Shown: positions 18,360-26,862, numbered from the stretch's first letter. The stretch is 64,000 bases of DNA from UBA1479 sp040221095 (GCA_040221095.1 JAVJVP010000008.1:310001-374000), one strand, 5' to 3'. The notes: a model not told the origin generated them from the sequence alone. Translations and numbers: made by a program.

Positions 18360-18878
18360 TCAAATCTTGAACTCCCGGGGGTCGATGATGCGCGGCGGCA
18401 TCTGGGGGGCCTTCAGGGGCGGTTGCGGCGGCGGCTGGATTTCCACGTTGAGGTCGCCCAGATCGTCGGGGCCCTGCCTGGAAAACGGATTGGTGATGAT
18501 CAGCACCGAATTGCGCCGCACGGCGTCTTCCAATCCGTCCTGCAGCTGTTCGGCGAAGCGCGGGTTCCACGGGATCGAATAGTACCGGGGGGCGGTTTCC
18601 TCGGGCAGGCGCAGCCACAGATAGATGGCCTGGCCTTCGTCGAAATCGACGCCGAGCACCATGGCCTTGTCCCGTGCCCGTTCGTACCATGCATATTCCA
18701 TGGGCTTGGGCCGCGACAGAAGTTCCATCAATTGGACATAGGCCAAGGGCAGGAACAGCGAGACGGCGGCGACGGCGACGAAGCGGACCCAGGTCCGGCG
18801 CGGCGCCCATACGGCGAGGGCGCCCAGGACAAAGGCTGTCAGGACCACTGCGGCGAAGATGTAATAGATGATGTCCAT
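18360..18878 (-). CDS. Membrane-anchored protein of unknown function, third gene of ExbB/ExbD-like operon
   Basis: A 172-residue protein with two N-terminal helices (YYIFAAVVLTAFVLGALAVW and WVRFVAVAAVSLFLPLAYVQ) followed by a soluble domain of about 110 residues. The domain ends in a Pro-rich tail (QPPPQPPLKAPQMPPR), probably exported. Conserved-looking phrases are WYERARDKAMVLGVDFDEG and YYSIPWNPRFAEQLQ. No family is recognised. It starts 22 bases after the ExbD-like gene on the same strand. Its place behind a proton-channel pair suggests an effector or scaffold of that complex. Confidence 0.65.
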   Translation of the reverse strand: MDIIYYIFAAVVLTAFVLGALAVWAPRRTWVRFVAVAAVSLFLPLAYVQLMELLSRPKPMEYAWYERARDKAMVLGVDFDEGQAIYLWLRLPEETAPRYYSIPWNPRFAEQLQDGLEDAVRRNSVLIITNPFSRQGPDDLGDLNVEIQPPPQPPLKAPQMPPRIIDPREFKI

Positions 18879-18900
18879 GGCCGGTTTCCTTGCCCGGGGA

Positions 18901-19503
18901 TCAGTGCAACTCGGTGATCAGGGGTTTGCGCAGCTTGCTTACGCTGCCCTCGACCAGGCGTCCCTCGCCGTCCAGGCGAAACCGGAACGCCGTTTCCTCC
19001 TGGTTCTTGCCGCGCAGTTCGACCGTGGTTGCGGCGATCTGTTCCGCTTCCTCCAAGGGCCGCTTGACGCTGACGACCACCCGCACCGGCACGACCGCCC
19101 CCTTGGGCAGAGGGCCGTACATATGGACGTTGACCACGTATTCGCCGGCGGGGACACCGCGGCTGTAGGACATTTCATAATTGCGGTCCGTGGCGTCGCC
19201 TTCCATGCCCAGGTCGTCGCGCAGCAGGTTGAAGGTCAGGCCGCTCTGGTTCCAGAACCCGACGGGCAGTTCGTTCGGCGCCTTGACCCACAGGTCGACG
19301 TCATAGGGCATGTCGTTGGGCCAGTGCATTTCGACCATGACGTTGCCGGGCGCCTTGGCTTCCTCCTGCTCTTTCTGGGGCGGCTGCAGATGCGGCAGCA
19401 GCATCACGACCATGGCGACGAAGCCGATCAACGCCAGCAGAATGACGTCCCGGAAAACGGTGCCGGCGGTATCCTCGTCGTCGAATGTGTCGAGTTCTTC
19501 CAT
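18901..19503 (-). CDS. ExbD/TolR-like protein with DUF2135-like exported domain
   Basis: A 200-residue protein. Its very acidic cytoplasmic tail (EELDTFDDED) leads to one transmembrane helix beginning F17-R-D19-VILLALIGFVAMVVML. An Asp at the helix start matches the essential proton-carrying Asp of ExbD/TolR. The exported part is not the usual ExbD fold. PNDMPYDVDLWVKAPNEL, YSRGVPAGEYVVNVHMYG and VPVRVVVSVKRP read like a DUF2135/YfaP-type beta sandwich. It follows the ExbB-like gene by 35 bases. Role: probably the peptidoglycan- or partner-binding stator subunit of a proton-driven complex (inference). Confidence 0.7.
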   Translation of the reverse strand: MEELDTFDDEDTAGTVFRDVILLALIGFVAMVVMLLPHLQPPQKEQEEAKAPGNVMVEMHWPNDMPYDVDLWVKAPNELPVGFWNQSGLTFNLLRDDLGMEGDATDRNYEMSYSRGVPAGEYVVNVHMYGPLPKGAVVPVRVVVSVKRPLEEAEQIAATTVELRGKNQEETAFRFRLDGEGRLVEGSVSKLRKPLITELH

Positions 19504-19538
19504 GACCCCCCGCGCGGCGGCGTGCCGCCTCCCCGTTT

Positions 19539-20207
19539 CTATTCGGCGGCCCGGCGCCCGGCGGCGCCGACCACGGCCGGGGGGGCCTGCAAGGCAGTGG
19601 TCAGCAGACGCACCGTGCCCGTGGCCAGGATGCGGTGATTGACGATCAGCCAGACATACAGGACCGAGCCGACCAGCGTGGTGTTGAGCGCCACGGACAT
19701 GCCGCTGATCAGGGTCGCGACCATGGCGCCGACCTTGTTGGCGTCGGACGCGGCGGTGGGATCGACGCCCGACAGCGCGATGATGAAACCGATGACCGTG
19801 CCGATCAGGCCCAGCAAGACCAGTGCATTGGCGATATGGCGGACCACGACGATGCGGTTGGACAGGGTCAGACGCAGGACCTGGGCCGCGCGGTCGGCCT
19901 CCCGGTCGTCACCGGCGGCCAGAGCGGCCATATAGGCGGCGGCCGGGGCTCCGGCAGAGGGACGGCCGCTCTCGACCTCGGCCGTCTGGCGGCTGGTCTG
20001 CCACACCTTCCACGCCGCCAGCGCCGTGCCGTAGGCGAACACGGCACAGATCACGCCGGTCAGTTCAAGCAACGGGGCATCGATGATGGGGTCGAGCCAA
20101 CCTTGAAGATAGGCGGCCCCGACGAACCCCAGGGCGACCACGTTGACCAAAAGAAAATGCGCGACAAGCAGATACCGGTACAACACCGTCAGACCACTCC
20201 CCTGCAT
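19539..20207 (-). CDS. MotA/TolQ/ExbB-like proton channel protein
   Basis: A 222-residue membrane protein with about four helices. The last two carry the family signature LIGTVIGFIIALSGVD and VGAMVATLISGMSVALNTTL, matching TolQ/ExbB helices that line the proton path. A cytoplasmic stretch between helices 2 and 3 (about 70-120) is Ala-rich. It lacks the long cytoplasmic domain of TolQ. It heads a four-gene minus-strand cluster with an ExbD-like partner, but no TonB, TolA or TolB is nearby, so the energised process is unknown. An inverted repeat (GGGTGCG/CGCACCC, 20212-20231) sits just upstream. Confidence 0.82.
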   Translation of the reverse strand: MQGSGLTVLYRYLLVAHFLLVNVVALGFVGAAYLQGWLDPIIDAPLLELTGVICAVFAYGTALAAWKVWQTSRQTAEVESGRPSAGAPAAAYMAALAAGDDREADRAAQVLRLTLSNRIVVVRHIANALVLLGLIGTVIGFIIALSGVDPTAASDANKVGAMVATLISGMSVALNTTLVGSVLYVWLIVNHRILATGTVRLLTTALQAPPAVVGAAGRRAAE

Positions 20208-20420
20208 CGGGGGGTGCGGACGCCCGCACCCGGGAACGCCGCCCTTATACCACGAACGGCCCCGCGCAACGCCGATTTCAAACAGGGCTCACGCAATTGC
20301 GATCCACGCCCGTCCCTGCCCCCGCCGATGGAAACCCTTGGCCCCCGGGCGGGCCGGCGGGTAATCTCTGGCGCAAAGAAGAACACTTCAACAATCCAGC
20401 GACACCAGGGAGCGCGATCC

Positions 20421-21752
20421 ATGACGCCGGGCGCCCGCGTACAGGCCTGTATCGAACTGTTGGCGCAGATCTCCGCCGAGGCGCAAGACGCCAGCGCCGT
20501 CATCGACGCCTATTTCCGCACCCGCCGCTATGCCGGGTCCGGAGACCGCCGTGCCGTGTCGCACCGGGTCTATGAAAACCTGCGCCACCGCGCACGCCTG
20601 GACTGGTGGATTGAACGCACCGGCGTGGCGCTCGATTCGACACCCCGCACCCGCGTTCTCACCCAGATGGTGGTTTACGAACGAAACGCCCCGGACGAAC
20701 TGACACGGTTGTTCTCAGGCAGCCGGCACTGCCCGCCGCACCTCGACGACCGGGAACAGGAATTGGTGGAATCCCTCTATGGCCGCCCCCCCATGCACGC
20801 AGACATGCCCGACTGGGTGCGCCTGGAATACCCGTCATGGATGGGCCCCTCGCTGCACGCCATCTTCGGGCCTCGGCTAGAACAGGAATTGCAGGCCCTC
20901 AGCCAAACCGCGCCCGTGGACCTGCGGATCAACACCCTGAAAGCGACCCGCGAAGAAGTGCAATCCATGCTGGCCGGCGACAAAATCGAGGTCGAACCCA
21001 CGCCCCTGTCGCCTCTCGGCCTGCGCCTGCAATCCCGCGCCCGGCTGGGCGGCACCCATGCCTTCAAGCGCGGCCTGTTCGAGGTCCAGGACGAAGGCTC
21101 GCAGCTTATCGCGCTTCTATGCGGCGTGCGGCCGGGCATGACCGTGGTCGATTACTGCGCCGGGGCCGGCGGCAAGACCCTGGCCATGGCGGCGGCCCTC
21201 GGGCCCAGCGGCGGCAAAGGTGCACCGCGCGGGCGCCTGATCGCCTGCGACGTGTCCCGCTACCGCATGGACCGCATGGCGCCGCGCCTGAAACGCGCCG
21301 GCGACGACATGGTCCGCCGTCAGGTCGTTTCGGCCCGCGACGACAGCTGGGTCAAGGCCAACCACGAAATGGCCGACCGGGTGCTGGCCGACGTGCCCTG
21401 CACGGGGACCGGGGCATGGCGGCGCAACCTGGACGCCAAATGGCAGTTCCGCCCCGACGACCTGGAACACCTGATCGAAACCCAGCGCCTGATCATGGCG
21501 CAGGCGGCGTCCCTGGTGGCCCCCAAAGGCTGGCTGGTCTACGCCACCTGTTCCCTGCTGCGCGAGGAGAACGAGGAACAGATCGACTGGTTCATGACCG
21601 AGGTCCCCGGTTTCCGAATACTGCCGCTGGCCGAGGTCTGGGCCGAAACCGTCGGCGGGCCGCCCCCTTGCGAGGGCGCATTTCTCCGCCTGTCGCCGGC
21701 ATCGACGGGAACGGATGGATTTTTCTGCGCGGTTCTGGGAAAATCAGATTAA
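20421..21752 (+). CDS. rsmB: RsmB/NOP family rRNA m5C methyltransferase
   Basis: A 443-residue protein. The N-terminal NusB-like part (residues 1-150, AVIDAYFRTRRYAGSGDRR) precedes a Rossmann methyltransferase with the SAM site VDYCAGAGGKTLAMAAAL, catalytic DVPCTGTGAWRRNLD (Cys) and YATCSLLREENEEQI (second Cys). This is the 16S m5C967 methyltransferase type, though other RsmB/RsmF family targets are possible. The ATG at 20421 was chosen as the conserved start; the long upstream open frame is antisense to the ExbB-like gene. It is divergent from that operon. Confidence 0.9.
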   Translation: MTPGARVQACIELLAQISAEAQDASAVIDAYFRTRRYAGSGDRRAVSHRVYENLRHRARLDWWIERTGVALDSTPRTRVLTQMVVYERNAPDELTRLFSGSRHCPPHLDDREQELVESLYGRPPMHADMPDWVRLEYPSWMGPSLHAIFGPRLEQELQALSQTAPVDLRINTLKATREEVQSMLAGDKIEVEPTPLSPLGLRLQSRARLGGTHAFKRGLFEVQDEGSQLIALLCGVRPGMTVVDYCAGAGGKTLAMAAALGPSGGKGAPRGRLIACDVSRYRMDRMAPRLKRAGDDMVRRQVVSARDDSWVKANHEMADRVLADVPCTGTGAWRRNLDAKWQFRPDDLEHLIETQRLIMAQAASLVAPKGWLVYATCSLLREENEEQIDWFMTEVPGFRILPLAEVWAETVGGPPPCEGAFLRLSPASTGTDGFFCAVLGKSD

Positions 21753-21754
21753 CA

Positions 21755-21764
21755 TTGTATACAA
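21755..21764. promoter_or_regulatory. TTGTATACAA palindrome upstream of the TauD-family gene
   Basis: A perfect 10-base palindrome, 26 bases before the dioxygenase ATG and just after the rsmB stop. Its shape suits GntR/FCD-family operators. An identical core recurs at 35189-35198 before the split decarboxylase operon. No GntR gene is in the window, so the regulator is unknown. Confidence 0.5.
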
Positions 21765-21790
21765 AAGCATGACTACGGGAGAGGAAGCCC

Positions 21791-22816
21791 ATGCCTGCTA
21801 CGACCAACGACAACCTGCAACCCGCCCAAGGTGCCTCGTGCTGGACCGGCCCGCAGCTGGCCGGATCCGGTTCCTGGATCGTCGAAATGTCCGATGCGGA
21901 CCGCGCCGCCGTCATGGGCGCGCTTGACGCCAGCGACGGACGCGATCCCCTGACCCTCACCGCCGAGGATTTTCCCGTCGGCGCCTTTGCCGAGAACCTG
22001 GCCGCCCTGCGCAAGGAGGCGGCCTTCGGCACCGGCTTCTTCCTGCTGCGCACGGGGCTGGACAAATTGGACGAGGAGCAGGCCCGGCGGATGATCTGGG
22101 GCATGGGCCAGTATCTGGGCATCCCGCAGATCCAGGACGCCCGCCGCACCCTGTTGCATGACGTCCGCGACACCGGCGCCAACCTGCAAAAGCAGGCCGA
22201 TGTGCGCACCTATCAGACCAACGAGGCACAGCCCTTCCACAACGACGGCGGCGACATCTTCGCCCTGCTGTGCCGGCGTCAGTCGACGGGCGGCGGCAAG
22301 TCCCTGATCGTCAGCGCCCACAGCGTATTCAACGAAATCCTCCGCCGCCGGCCCGACCTGGCCAAGGTGCTGACCGAGCCGTTCTATTTCGACGCCCGCG
22401 GCCAGGCCCTGCCCGGCCGCCCCTGGTATCAGGCGCTGCCGATCTTCCAGTTCCACGGCGGGCATTGGTTCGTCATGTACAAGCGCCATTACATCGACCT
22501 GGCCCAGCGGTCCGACGAAATCCCCCGCCTGACCGAGGCCCAGATCGAAGCCATGGACCTTTTGGACGCGCTCTGCGACGACCCCGCTTTCCACCTGTCG
22601 TTCGAAATGTCGCCGGGCGACATGGTGGTCGGCAACAACTTCACCACCCTGCACGCCCGCACCGCCTTCACGGACCCGGAACCGGCCTCCGGCGAAAAGC
22701 GGCACATGCTGCGCCTATGGCTCGGCATCGAAGCGGGCCTGGCCCTGCCGCCGGCCTTCGCGGAGACCCGGGAATTCGGCCCCCTGTTTGAAACGACGCA
22801 GCGCATCGCGATATAA
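21791..22816 (+). CDS. TauD/TfdA family Fe(II)/2-oxoglutarate dioxygenase
   Basis: A 341-residue enzyme. The iron facial triad is readable as FHNDGGD (His-x-Asp) and the distal His in TTLHARTAF. The 2-oxoglutarate Arg lies in the closing HMLRLWLGIE. The N-terminal SGSWIVEMSDADRAAVM segment is typical of the larger TfdA/gamma-butyrobetaine hydroxylase-like members. The substrate cannot be read from sequence; sulfonates, aryloxy acids and betaines are all possible. Stand-alone gene with an operator-like palindrome in its short promoter. Complete frame. Confidence 0.85.
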   Translation: MPATTNDNLQPAQGASCWTGPQLAGSGSWIVEMSDADRAAVMGALDASDGRDPLTLTAEDFPVGAFAENLAALRKEAAFGTGFFLLRTGLDKLDEEQARRMIWGMGQYLGIPQIQDARRTLLHDVRDTGANLQKQADVRTYQTNEAQPFHNDGGDIFALLCRRQSTGGGKSLIVSAHSVFNEILRRRPDLAKVLTEPFYFDARGQALPGRPWYQALPIFQFHGGHWFVMYKRHYIDLAQRSDEIPRLTEAQIEAMDLLDALCDDPAFHLSFEMSPGDMVVGNNFTTLHARTAFTDPEPASGEKRHMLRLWLGIEAGLALPPAFAETREFGPLFETTQRIAI

Positions 22817-23245
22817 AATTTCGCGCCATGCGGTATTGTGGGAATTTAATTATCGAACTTAACGGTTCGTTATGATATTCTTGCTACGCTACGAGAAGGT
22901 AGGAATGCCTTGTGTGGCGGAGACGTCGGACGAGGCAACGGCGTCAAGGTTCAAAACCTTGGCCCGGGTTGTCCGTTCATCAGGAGAAAACAGATGCAAC
23001 AGGCCGAACACATCGAAGCCCCGCGCGAAAGCGATCATCCGCTGGAAGGCCCGCACCCGACCGATTGAGGTCGCCAGCACGGCTTCGGGCGCCCAGGCGC
23101 CCCCAACCTTTCCCTGACATGCTGCGCCGCTGTCGCGCCGTCGGAACCGGACCGGTGGGCCCGTTGCGGTTTCACCGGATGCAGACATCCCTCCATAATT
23201 CCGCTAACAATTCTTGGAGACATCCAAGCCCCAAGGGAGCACGCC
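22817..23245. other. Gap with one possible 24-residue small ORF
   Basis: This 429-base region is less GC-rich at 22815-22910 than the flanks and contains CGAAC-N6-GTTCG-like symmetry near 22856. Apart from the possible small ORF at 22994 I see no gene, tRNA or strong hairpin. The final 60 bases hold the promoter and the GGGAGC ribosome site of the next gene. Confidence 0.4.
22994..23068 (+). CDS. Possible small ORF, 24 residues
   Basis: ATG preceded by AGGAGAAAACAG, a good ribosome site. It encodes a hydrophilic peptide starting MQQAEHIEAPRESDHPLEG and ending TD before TGA. No membrane segment or recognisable motif. It may be a leader peptide or chance; the ribosome site is the only positive evidence. 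Confidence 0.28.
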   Translation: MQQAEHIEAPRESDHPLEGPHPTD

Positions 23246-23578
23246 ATGAGTTCCTACGAAGAAGACCTGCGCCGCCAGCAGCAATTCCTGCGCAAGGCGG
23301 AACTGCTGATTTCCCAGTCCAACCGCGAAATCATCGGCCCGATGATTCCCGAAATCAACGAACCCCGGGTCATCAACTTCGCCCGCGCCGTGGCCCATCT
23401 GCGCGGTCGCTACCTGCAGGCGGCCTTCAACATCTCCAACGTCGCCGACGGCGAAGCGCCCTCCGACGCCGAGATCACCAACCTGCGCAAGTACCGCGAT
23501 ATTTACGAAGAGGCCCGGAAGGCTTATGAGGAACTGACCCACGCCATCGAGCGTGGCTACATCCACATCGCCGAATAA
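23246..23578 (+). CDS. Small helical protein of unknown function
   Basis: A 110-residue, charged, largely helical protein with no signal peptide, membrane helix or cysteine. The N terminus is SSYEEDLRRQQQFLRKAELL and a central motif is FARAVAHLRGRYLQAAF. I do not recognise the family, but codon use matches the genome. A GGGAGCACGCC ribosome site supports the ATG. The alpha/beta hydrolase gene follows after 30 bases and may share its transcript. Confidence 0.7.
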   Translation: MSSYEEDLRRQQQFLRKAELLISQSNREIIGPMIPEINEPRVINFARAVAHLRGRYLQAAFNISNVADGEAPSDAEITNLRKYRDIYEEARKAYEELTHAIERGYIHIAE

Positions 23579-23608
23579 GCCCAGCCCGAAAGACTGAATT
23601 CTCTCATC

Positions 23609-24472
23609 ATGGACCACGCAGCTCTCGCCCAAGACGCCGCGGCCCTTGCCGCCAAAGCTCAACGCATCGAAACGCCGGGCCCCAACGGCCCCTGCATCTG
23701 GCACCGCTGGGAAGGCGGCGGCCCGACCCTCGTGTTGCTGCACGGCGGCTGGGGATCCTGGACCCATTGGTACCGCTCGATCCCGCTGCTGACCCCGCAC
23801 TTCACCCTGTTGGCGGCCGATACGCCCGGCTTCGGCGACAGTGGTGCGCCGCCCAAGCCGACATCCCCCGACGATATCGCCGACATCCTGGTTGCCGGCT
23901 TGGACCAGCTTGTCCCCGCGGGCGAGACCTTCCATCTCGCCGGGTTTTCCTTCGGCGGCCTGATCGGCAGCGTCGTCGCCTCGAAAACCCCCGGCCGTTG
24001 CCGCAGCTTCGTCATGGTCGGGGCCAGCGGCTTCGGCGTGCTGCACGCGCCGCCCCAGGGCACGGCCCTGGCCGAGGACGGCATGACCGACGCCGAAATC
24101 GACGAATTGCAGCGCCGCAACCTGCAGATACTTATGTTGCGCGACCCCGCCAATATCGATGACCTGGCCGTGCACCTGCATCGCCGCAATCTGGAGCGCG
24201 GGCGCATCCGCTCGCGGCCCATCTCGCTGACCGACCGGCTGCTGCGCGCCCTGCCCGACATCAGGGCCTCCATGGCCGGTATCTGGGGCGAACACGACAT
24301 CACGGTGATGGGTCAGGAAGGATTGGACAAGCGCCGGGAAATCATCCGCAGCTTCCAGCCCGACGCCCCCTTCCACGTCATCAAGGATGCCGGTCATTGG
24401 GTGATGTACGAAGCGGCGGAAGAATTCGCCGATACCCTGACGGGCACCCTGAAGACCCTCGCCCCCTACTGA
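23609..24472 (+). CDS. Alpha/beta hydrolase
   Basis: A 287-residue alpha/beta-hydrolase-fold enzyme. It has the oxyanion segment LLHGGWGSW, nucleophile elbow GFSFGGLIGS (Ser), a late acidic residue near VMGQEGLDK and the catalytic His in DAGHWVMYEA. No signal peptide. Substrate unknown; the family includes esterases, haloalkane dehalogenases and C-C bond hydrolases. It sits between a small unknown and a TerB-like gene without functional hints. Confidence 0.88.
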   Translation: MDHAALAQDAAALAAKAQRIETPGPNGPCIWHRWEGGGPTLVLLHGGWGSWTHWYRSIPLLTPHFTLLAADTPGFGDSGAPPKPTSPDDIADILVAGLDQLVPAGETFHLAGFSFGGLIGSVVASKTPGRCRSFVMVGASGFGVLHAPPQGTALAEDGMTDAEIDELQRRNLQILMLRDPANIDDLAVHLHRRNLERGRIRSRPISLTDRLLRALPDIRASMAGIWGEHDITVMGQEGLDKRREIIRSFQPDAPFHVIKDAGHWVMYEAAEEFADTLTGTLKTLAPY

Positions 24473-24549
24473 CCCGTCCCTAAGCCGTTGCGTCGCCTCC
24501 ACCCCTCGGCCAATATTCAGGACGAGGGACGCAACGGAGGCATTGGGGC

Positions 24550-25026
24550 ATGACTGGTGTGCTCGACACCCTGACGGATCTGTACCGGGAACAGATGGCG
24601 CGGCATCAGAACCGCCCGTTCCTGGAGGCCGTGATGTCGGCCGCCGCCCTGGTCTGTGCCGCCGACGGACAGGTGACCTTTCCCGAACGCATGCGCCTGG
24701 ACCAGATCGTCGAGGCCATCAAGCAGTTGCAGGTGTTCGACCCCCACGAGGCCGTCGACCTGTTCAACGACTACACGGCGGAAATCCAGGACAATCCCAG
24801 GACAGGGCGCGAGGCCGCGTTCCGGCGCATCGAGCCCGTCGCCGACAACCCGGAGACGGCGTCCCTCATCCTGCGCGTCTGCATGGGCATCCTGGAGGTC
24901 GAGGGCGAAGACAACCTGACGGAGCAGATCGAGGTCGTCAGCCTGTGCTCACGCCTCGGCATCGAACCGAAGGACCTGGGCCTTTACGTCGACGAACTTC
25001 CTGAAATCCCCGACGAGAAGGCATGA
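24550..25026 (+). CDS. TerB-like (DjlA N-terminal-like) protein
   Basis: A 158-residue all-helical protein with TerB-family features: the acidic loop VCAADGQVTFPERMRLDQIV and the repeat LEVEGEDNLTEQIEVVSLC, both EF-like metal-binding Asp/Glu clusters. TerB domains occur in tellurite resistance, stress and membrane-tethered co-chaperone proteins. No transmembrane helix here. It is 7 bases ahead of the DUF4126 membrane protein, so the two probably act together at the membrane (inference). Confidence 0.8.
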   Translation: MTGVLDTLTDLYREQMARHQNRPFLEAVMSAAALVCAADGQVTFPERMRLDQIVEAIKQLQVFDPHEAVDLFNDYTAEIQDNPRTGREAAFRRIEPVADNPETASLILRVCMGILEVEGEDNLTEQIEVVSLCSRLGIEPKDLGLYVDELPEIPDEKA

Positions 25027-25033
25027 CCCACCC

Positions 25034-25792
25034 ATGGATCCGCTGACCGCCCTCGCCGTCGCCCTGGGCTCCGCCTGGGGCAGCGGGCTGAACCTTTACG
25101 CCACCGTCCTGGTGCTGGGCGGGCTCGACGCCTTCGGCGTGATCTCCCTGCCCGACAGCATGGCCGTGCTGTCCTCGACCTGGGTGCTGGCGGCGGCGGC
25201 GCTGCTGTATTTCATCGAATTCTTCGCCGACAAGATCCCCGGCCTGGATTCCATCTGGGACCTGATCCATACCTTCATCCGCATTCCGGCGGGGGCCCTC
25301 ATGGCGGCGGGTGCCGTGGGCGGGCTGGATTTCATGAACGACGAATTGCAGACCGTGGCGGCCCTTCTGGGCGGCGGCATGATCGCCGCCGGGACCCACG
25401 CCGCCAAGGCGGGATCGCGGGCCGTCATCAACACCTCGCCCGAACCGTTCTCCAACTGGGGCATGAGTTTGTTCGAGGACTTTCTGGTGTTCGGCGGCCT
25501 GGCGCTGGCCGTGTTCAACCCGGTTGCCTTCCTGATCGGCCTCGGCCTGTTCGCCCTGCTGGTGATCTGGCTGGTGCCCAAGATCTGGCGCGGCATCCGG
25601 CGCTTCTTCGGCGGCTACAAGGACCCGGACAGCCTGCGCCATCCCAAGGAGGGCATGGCCGGCATGGGATCTGGCGGCTTTTCCGGCGGGCCCGGCGACT
25701 GGGCGCCGCCCGACGGCAGTGGCCCACAGGACCCGCCCGCCGCCGGCACGACCGAGGCCGCCAAGCGGCCGGGGACGGATACGCCCCGCTAA
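25034..25792 (+). CDS. DUF4126 membrane protein
   Basis: A 252-residue protein with about five helices and the DUF4126 motifs GSAWGSGLNLYATVLVLG, FIEFFADKIPGLDSIWD and GTHAAKAGSRAVINTSPEP. The C-terminal 55 residues are a Gly/Pro-rich, probably disordered tail (GGFSGGPGDWAPPDGSGPQ). Function unknown. The gene follows the TerB-like protein closely and ends before a palindromic element that probably terminates transcription. Confidence 0.82.
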   Translation: MDPLTALAVALGSAWGSGLNLYATVLVLGGLDAFGVISLPDSMAVLSSTWVLAAAALLYFIEFFADKIPGLDSIWDLIHTFIRIPAGALMAAGAVGGLDFMNDELQTVAALLGGGMIAAGTHAAKAGSRAVINTSPEPFSNWGMSLFEDFLVFGGLALAVFNPVAFLIGLGLFALLVIWLVPKIWRGIRRFFGGYKDPDSLRHPKEGMAGMGSGGFSGGPGDWAPPDGSGPQDPPAAGTTEAAKRPGTDTPR

Positions 25793-25817
25793 AACCCAAG
25801 TCGCTTTCCTCACTCCC

Positions 25818-25878
25818 CGTCACTCCCGGGCTTGACCCGGGGGCCCCATGGATGGTCGGATCACGCCCGGCCATGACG
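25818..25878. repeat. Intergenic palindromic element between convergent genes
   Basis: Begins CGTCACTCCCGGGCTTGACC and ends CCGGCCATGACG; the outer CGTCA/TGACG ends pair and CCCGGGCTTGACCCGGG forms an internal hairpin. It resembles the CGTCATGGCCGGGCTTGACCC-type dispersed repeats of alphaproteobacteria. It sits exactly between the stops of the DUF4126 gene and the dehydrogenase. Confidence 0.65.
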
Positions 25879-25882
25879 GCGC

Positions 25883-26839
25883 CTAGACGATGTTGGCCGG
25901 CGTCCCGTTCTTGAAATTCTCGATATTGCGGATCAGCTGTTCCGCCATGGCTTCGCGGGCCGTGTTTCCGGCCCAGGCCGTGTGCGGGGTCAGGATGAAG
26001 TCGGGCCGCCCCACCAGGGCCATGAAGGGGTGATCGGCGGGCGGCGGCTCCGACGACACAACATCCATACCCGCCCCCGCGATCAGACCCCCGGTCAGGG
26101 CCTGAACCAAGGCGTCCTCGTCGATCAGCCCGCCCCGGGCCGTGTTGATGACCAGGGTCGTGCGCTTCATGCGCTGGAATTCCGCAAGCCCGATCATGCC
26201 GCGCGTTTCCGGCGTCAGGGGACAGTGCAGGGTCAGTACGTCCGCCGTCGCGATCGCCTCATCCCAAGGGATCAGGGGGGCGTCTGGCGCGGCGTCGCCC
26301 TTGCGGCCGACGAACACGACCTCCATCCCGAAGCCCTTTGCGATGGCGGCGACGCCCTGGCCCAAGGACCCCCGCCCGACCACGGCGAGGCGCGTGCCGT
26401 ACAGGTCGCGCAGTTCGTGGGTGAAGAAGGTGAAGGTGCCGGCCTGCTGCCACTTGCCCGCCTTGACGTCGGCGAGATAGCCGAGAATCTGGCGGCGCAG
26501 GGTGAGGATCAGGCCGAAGGCATGTTCGGGCACGGAATGTTCCGCATAGCCCCTGACGTTGCACACGGTGATGCCGCGCGCCTTGGCCGCCGCCAGATCG
26601 ATGATGTCCGTGCCCGTGGCGCAGACGGCGATCAGCTTCAGGTTCGGCGCCGCGTCCATGTCGGCGGCACCGACCTTGACCTTGTTCGACACCACGATGG
26701 TCGCGTCCTGGATGCGGGCCGCGACCTGGCCGGTCTGGGTCTCGTCATGGTCGATCCAGCGATGGGCGAAATCGGGGGCGCGCAGATCCGTGCCGGGGGC
26801 AAGGGACCCGTGATCAAGAAAAACGATGGTGTCGGTCAT
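25883..26839 (-). CDS. D-2-hydroxyacid dehydrogenase family protein
   Basis: A 318-residue NAD(P)-dependent enzyme. The dinucleotide site is VVGRGSLGQGVAAIA and the catalytic triad is visible as INTARGG (Arg), the Glu region of GMDVVSSEPP and LTPHTAWAG (His). It may reduce glyoxylate, hydroxypyruvate or another 2-keto acid. It is the last gene of a minus-strand run with the mandelate-racemase homologue and fetBA. The ATG at 26839 is preferred over a GTG at 26866 that would nearly touch the upstream stop. Confidence 0.88.
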   Translation of the reverse strand: MTDTIVFLDHGSLAPGTDLRAPDFAHRWIDHDETQTGQVAARIQDATIVVSNKVKVGAADMDAAPNLKLIAVCATGTDIIDLAAAKARGITVCNVRGYAEHSVPEHAFGLILTLRRQILGYLADVKAGKWQQAGTFTFFTHELRDLYGTRLAVVGRGSLGQGVAAIAKGFGMEVVFVGRKGDAAPDAPLIPWDEAIATADVLTLHCPLTPETRGMIGLAEFQRMKRTTLVINTARGGLIDEDALVQALTGGLIAGAGMDVVSSEPPPADHPFMALVGRPDFILTPHTAWAGNTAREAMAEQLIRNIENFKNGTPANIV

Positions 26840-26862
26840 GGCGGGCGCTTTCAGGCTGGGGT

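Noticed and set aside
19635..20420. Upstream extension of the rsmB frame
   Set aside because: It is antisense to the ExbB-like gene and shows no homology; the conserved RsmB start is at 20421.
24550..25026. TerB-like gene as part of a tellurite resistance cluster
   Set aside because: No terA, terC, terD or terZ is present; only a DUF4126 gene accompanies it.
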